A stretch of 64,000 nucleotides of DNA from Chitinophaga sp. Cy-1792 (GTDB lineage Bacteria; Bacteroidota; Bacteroidia; Chitinophagales; Chitinophagaceae), in contig NZ_VWWO01000002.1 in assembly GCF_011752935.1 (NCBI RefSeq), positions 1,984,001-2,048,000 of the forward strand, given 5' to 3'. This document shows positions 63,543 to 64,000 of this stretch, one piece after another. The translations under genes and the position numbers were made by a program. Position 1 is the stretch's first letter, and every line of letters begins with the position of its first letter. The notes beneath the pieces are model-generated. The model searched no databases. It was not told the DNA's origin and was given only the letters and a program-made list of their open reading frames with translations.

Positions 63543-63807
63543 TATTTTTCAAACATTTTTTCCAACTTGTACTATCGTCAACACCTATACGTTAAAATCA
63601 TTTTCTACCAAACACCGTACAGCATTGCATTTCAGCGGCAAAAACAAATACTTGGTATAGTGCGCAGACTTTTATAAATTTAGAAAAATATGTGCAGGTA
63701 TAGCAGCATAAAGTATCATAAAAAGCTTTTACTACTCCCCTGCTTCTGATATTCACGTTATTATTTACATTGGTTACAATCAATTTGTATCGCTTACAGA
63801 AACCCAT
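63543..63807. other. AT-rich intergenic stretch
   Basis: No convincing reading frame, hairpin or repeat between the tRNA promoter and the small frame at 63808. It probably contains the promoter of whatever lies to the right, but no perfect consensus was found. Confidence 0.3.
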
Positions 63808-63909
63808 ATGACACCAGGAAAAAGAACTCAATCCTTAAAGCGGCTACTTGCTATTGAACTCATCATCGTTTTCGTTGCATTGCTTGCATACGTCCTGTTA
63901 TCGAAATAA
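63808..63909 (+). CDS. Possible 33-residue single-helix membrane peptide
   Basis: A short frame, ATG to TAA: a basic N-terminal part (MTPGKRTQSLKRLL) and a hydrophobic helix (about residues 14-31) that ends LLSK. The positive-inside layout is that of a small membrane protein. No family, no partner gene within the window, and the length is near what occurs by chance. Confidence 0.3.
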   Translation: MTPGKRTQSLKRLLAIELIIVFVALLAYVLLSK

Positions 63910-64000
63910 GGATGGCATTAACCTTTTCATTCATCCAACCGGCGTCTTGCAGCGACGGCTGATAATCTTATGCATCTATGTAAAAAAGAAAAGCGCCCAA

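Overview
The window looks like a chromosomal segment of a Bacteroidota bacterium of the Chitinophaga type. It has a SusC/SusD pair, TonB receptors with N-terminal carboxypeptidase-regulatory-like domains, a TPR-HTH regulator of the kind found beside glycan loci, and promoters that match the phylum-specific TTTG-N19-TAnnTTTG pattern exactly. The lysine-oxygenase-like gene at 30.1 kb belongs to a group I remember from Chitinophaga and Flavobacterium. No rRNA, insertion sequence, phage gene or CRISPR array was seen.

Left part (0-27 kb), mostly housekeeping and accessory genes: end of rocD, a VIT1/CCC1-like membrane protein, a dipeptidyl-peptidase-IV-type peptidase, TRIC and MarC membrane proteins, an RND efflux operon (small exported protein, TolC, RND pump, adaptor, all minus strand), an aldo/keto reductase, outer-membrane barrels, an MFS exporter, an orphan TPR histidine kinase, an Lrp regulator divergent from a PLP histidine decarboxylase, a nitroreductase, an MscS channel, a DUF6496 protein with a histone-H1-like tail, a KGG stress protein and a methyltransferase.

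Middle part (27.3-44.5 kb): an apparent genomic island bounded by a 41-nt 3' fragment of tRNA-Arg(ACG) on the left and an intact tRNA-Arg(ACG) on the right, in direct orientation and with the geometry expected of tRNA-targeted integration. It carries a TonB siderophore receptor and a divergent, tightly packed operon for an NRPS-independent hydroxamate siderophore: lysine C-hydroxylase, double GNAT acyltransferase, PLP decarboxylase, two tandem NIS synthetases, a prolyl-oligopeptidase-like protein, a flavin N-hydroxylase, a MATE exporter, two tiny membrane proteins and a membrane di-iron hydroxylase. The predicted building block is a carbon-hydroxylated cadaverine hydroxamate.

Right part (44.7-61 kb): a seven-gene minus-strand run, SusC - SusD - GH2 beta-galactosidase - GH63 alpha-glucosidase - fused hydroxylysine-kinase/phospholyase - DUF1338 (HglS-like) - ALDH7-like dehydrogenase, with a TPR-HTH regulator upstream. 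Read together these enzymes could take glucosyl-galactosyl-hydroxylysine, the collagen O-glycan, apart: GH63 removes alpha-1,2-glucose, GH2 removes beta-galactose, the fusion turns 5-hydroxylysine into aminoadipate semialdehyde, ALDH7 gives 2-aminoadipate and DUF1338 handles 2-oxoadipate. To my knowledge a glycan-utilisation locus that combines the sugar and the hydroxylysine branches has not been described. This is the most exciting inference in the window.

The end (61-64 kb) holds a MocR regulator divergent from a GNAT, with a perfect 12-bp direct repeat between them, three more tRNA-Arg(ACG) genes and a possible 33-residue membrane peptide. All functions are inferred from reading the sequence; no database search was run.
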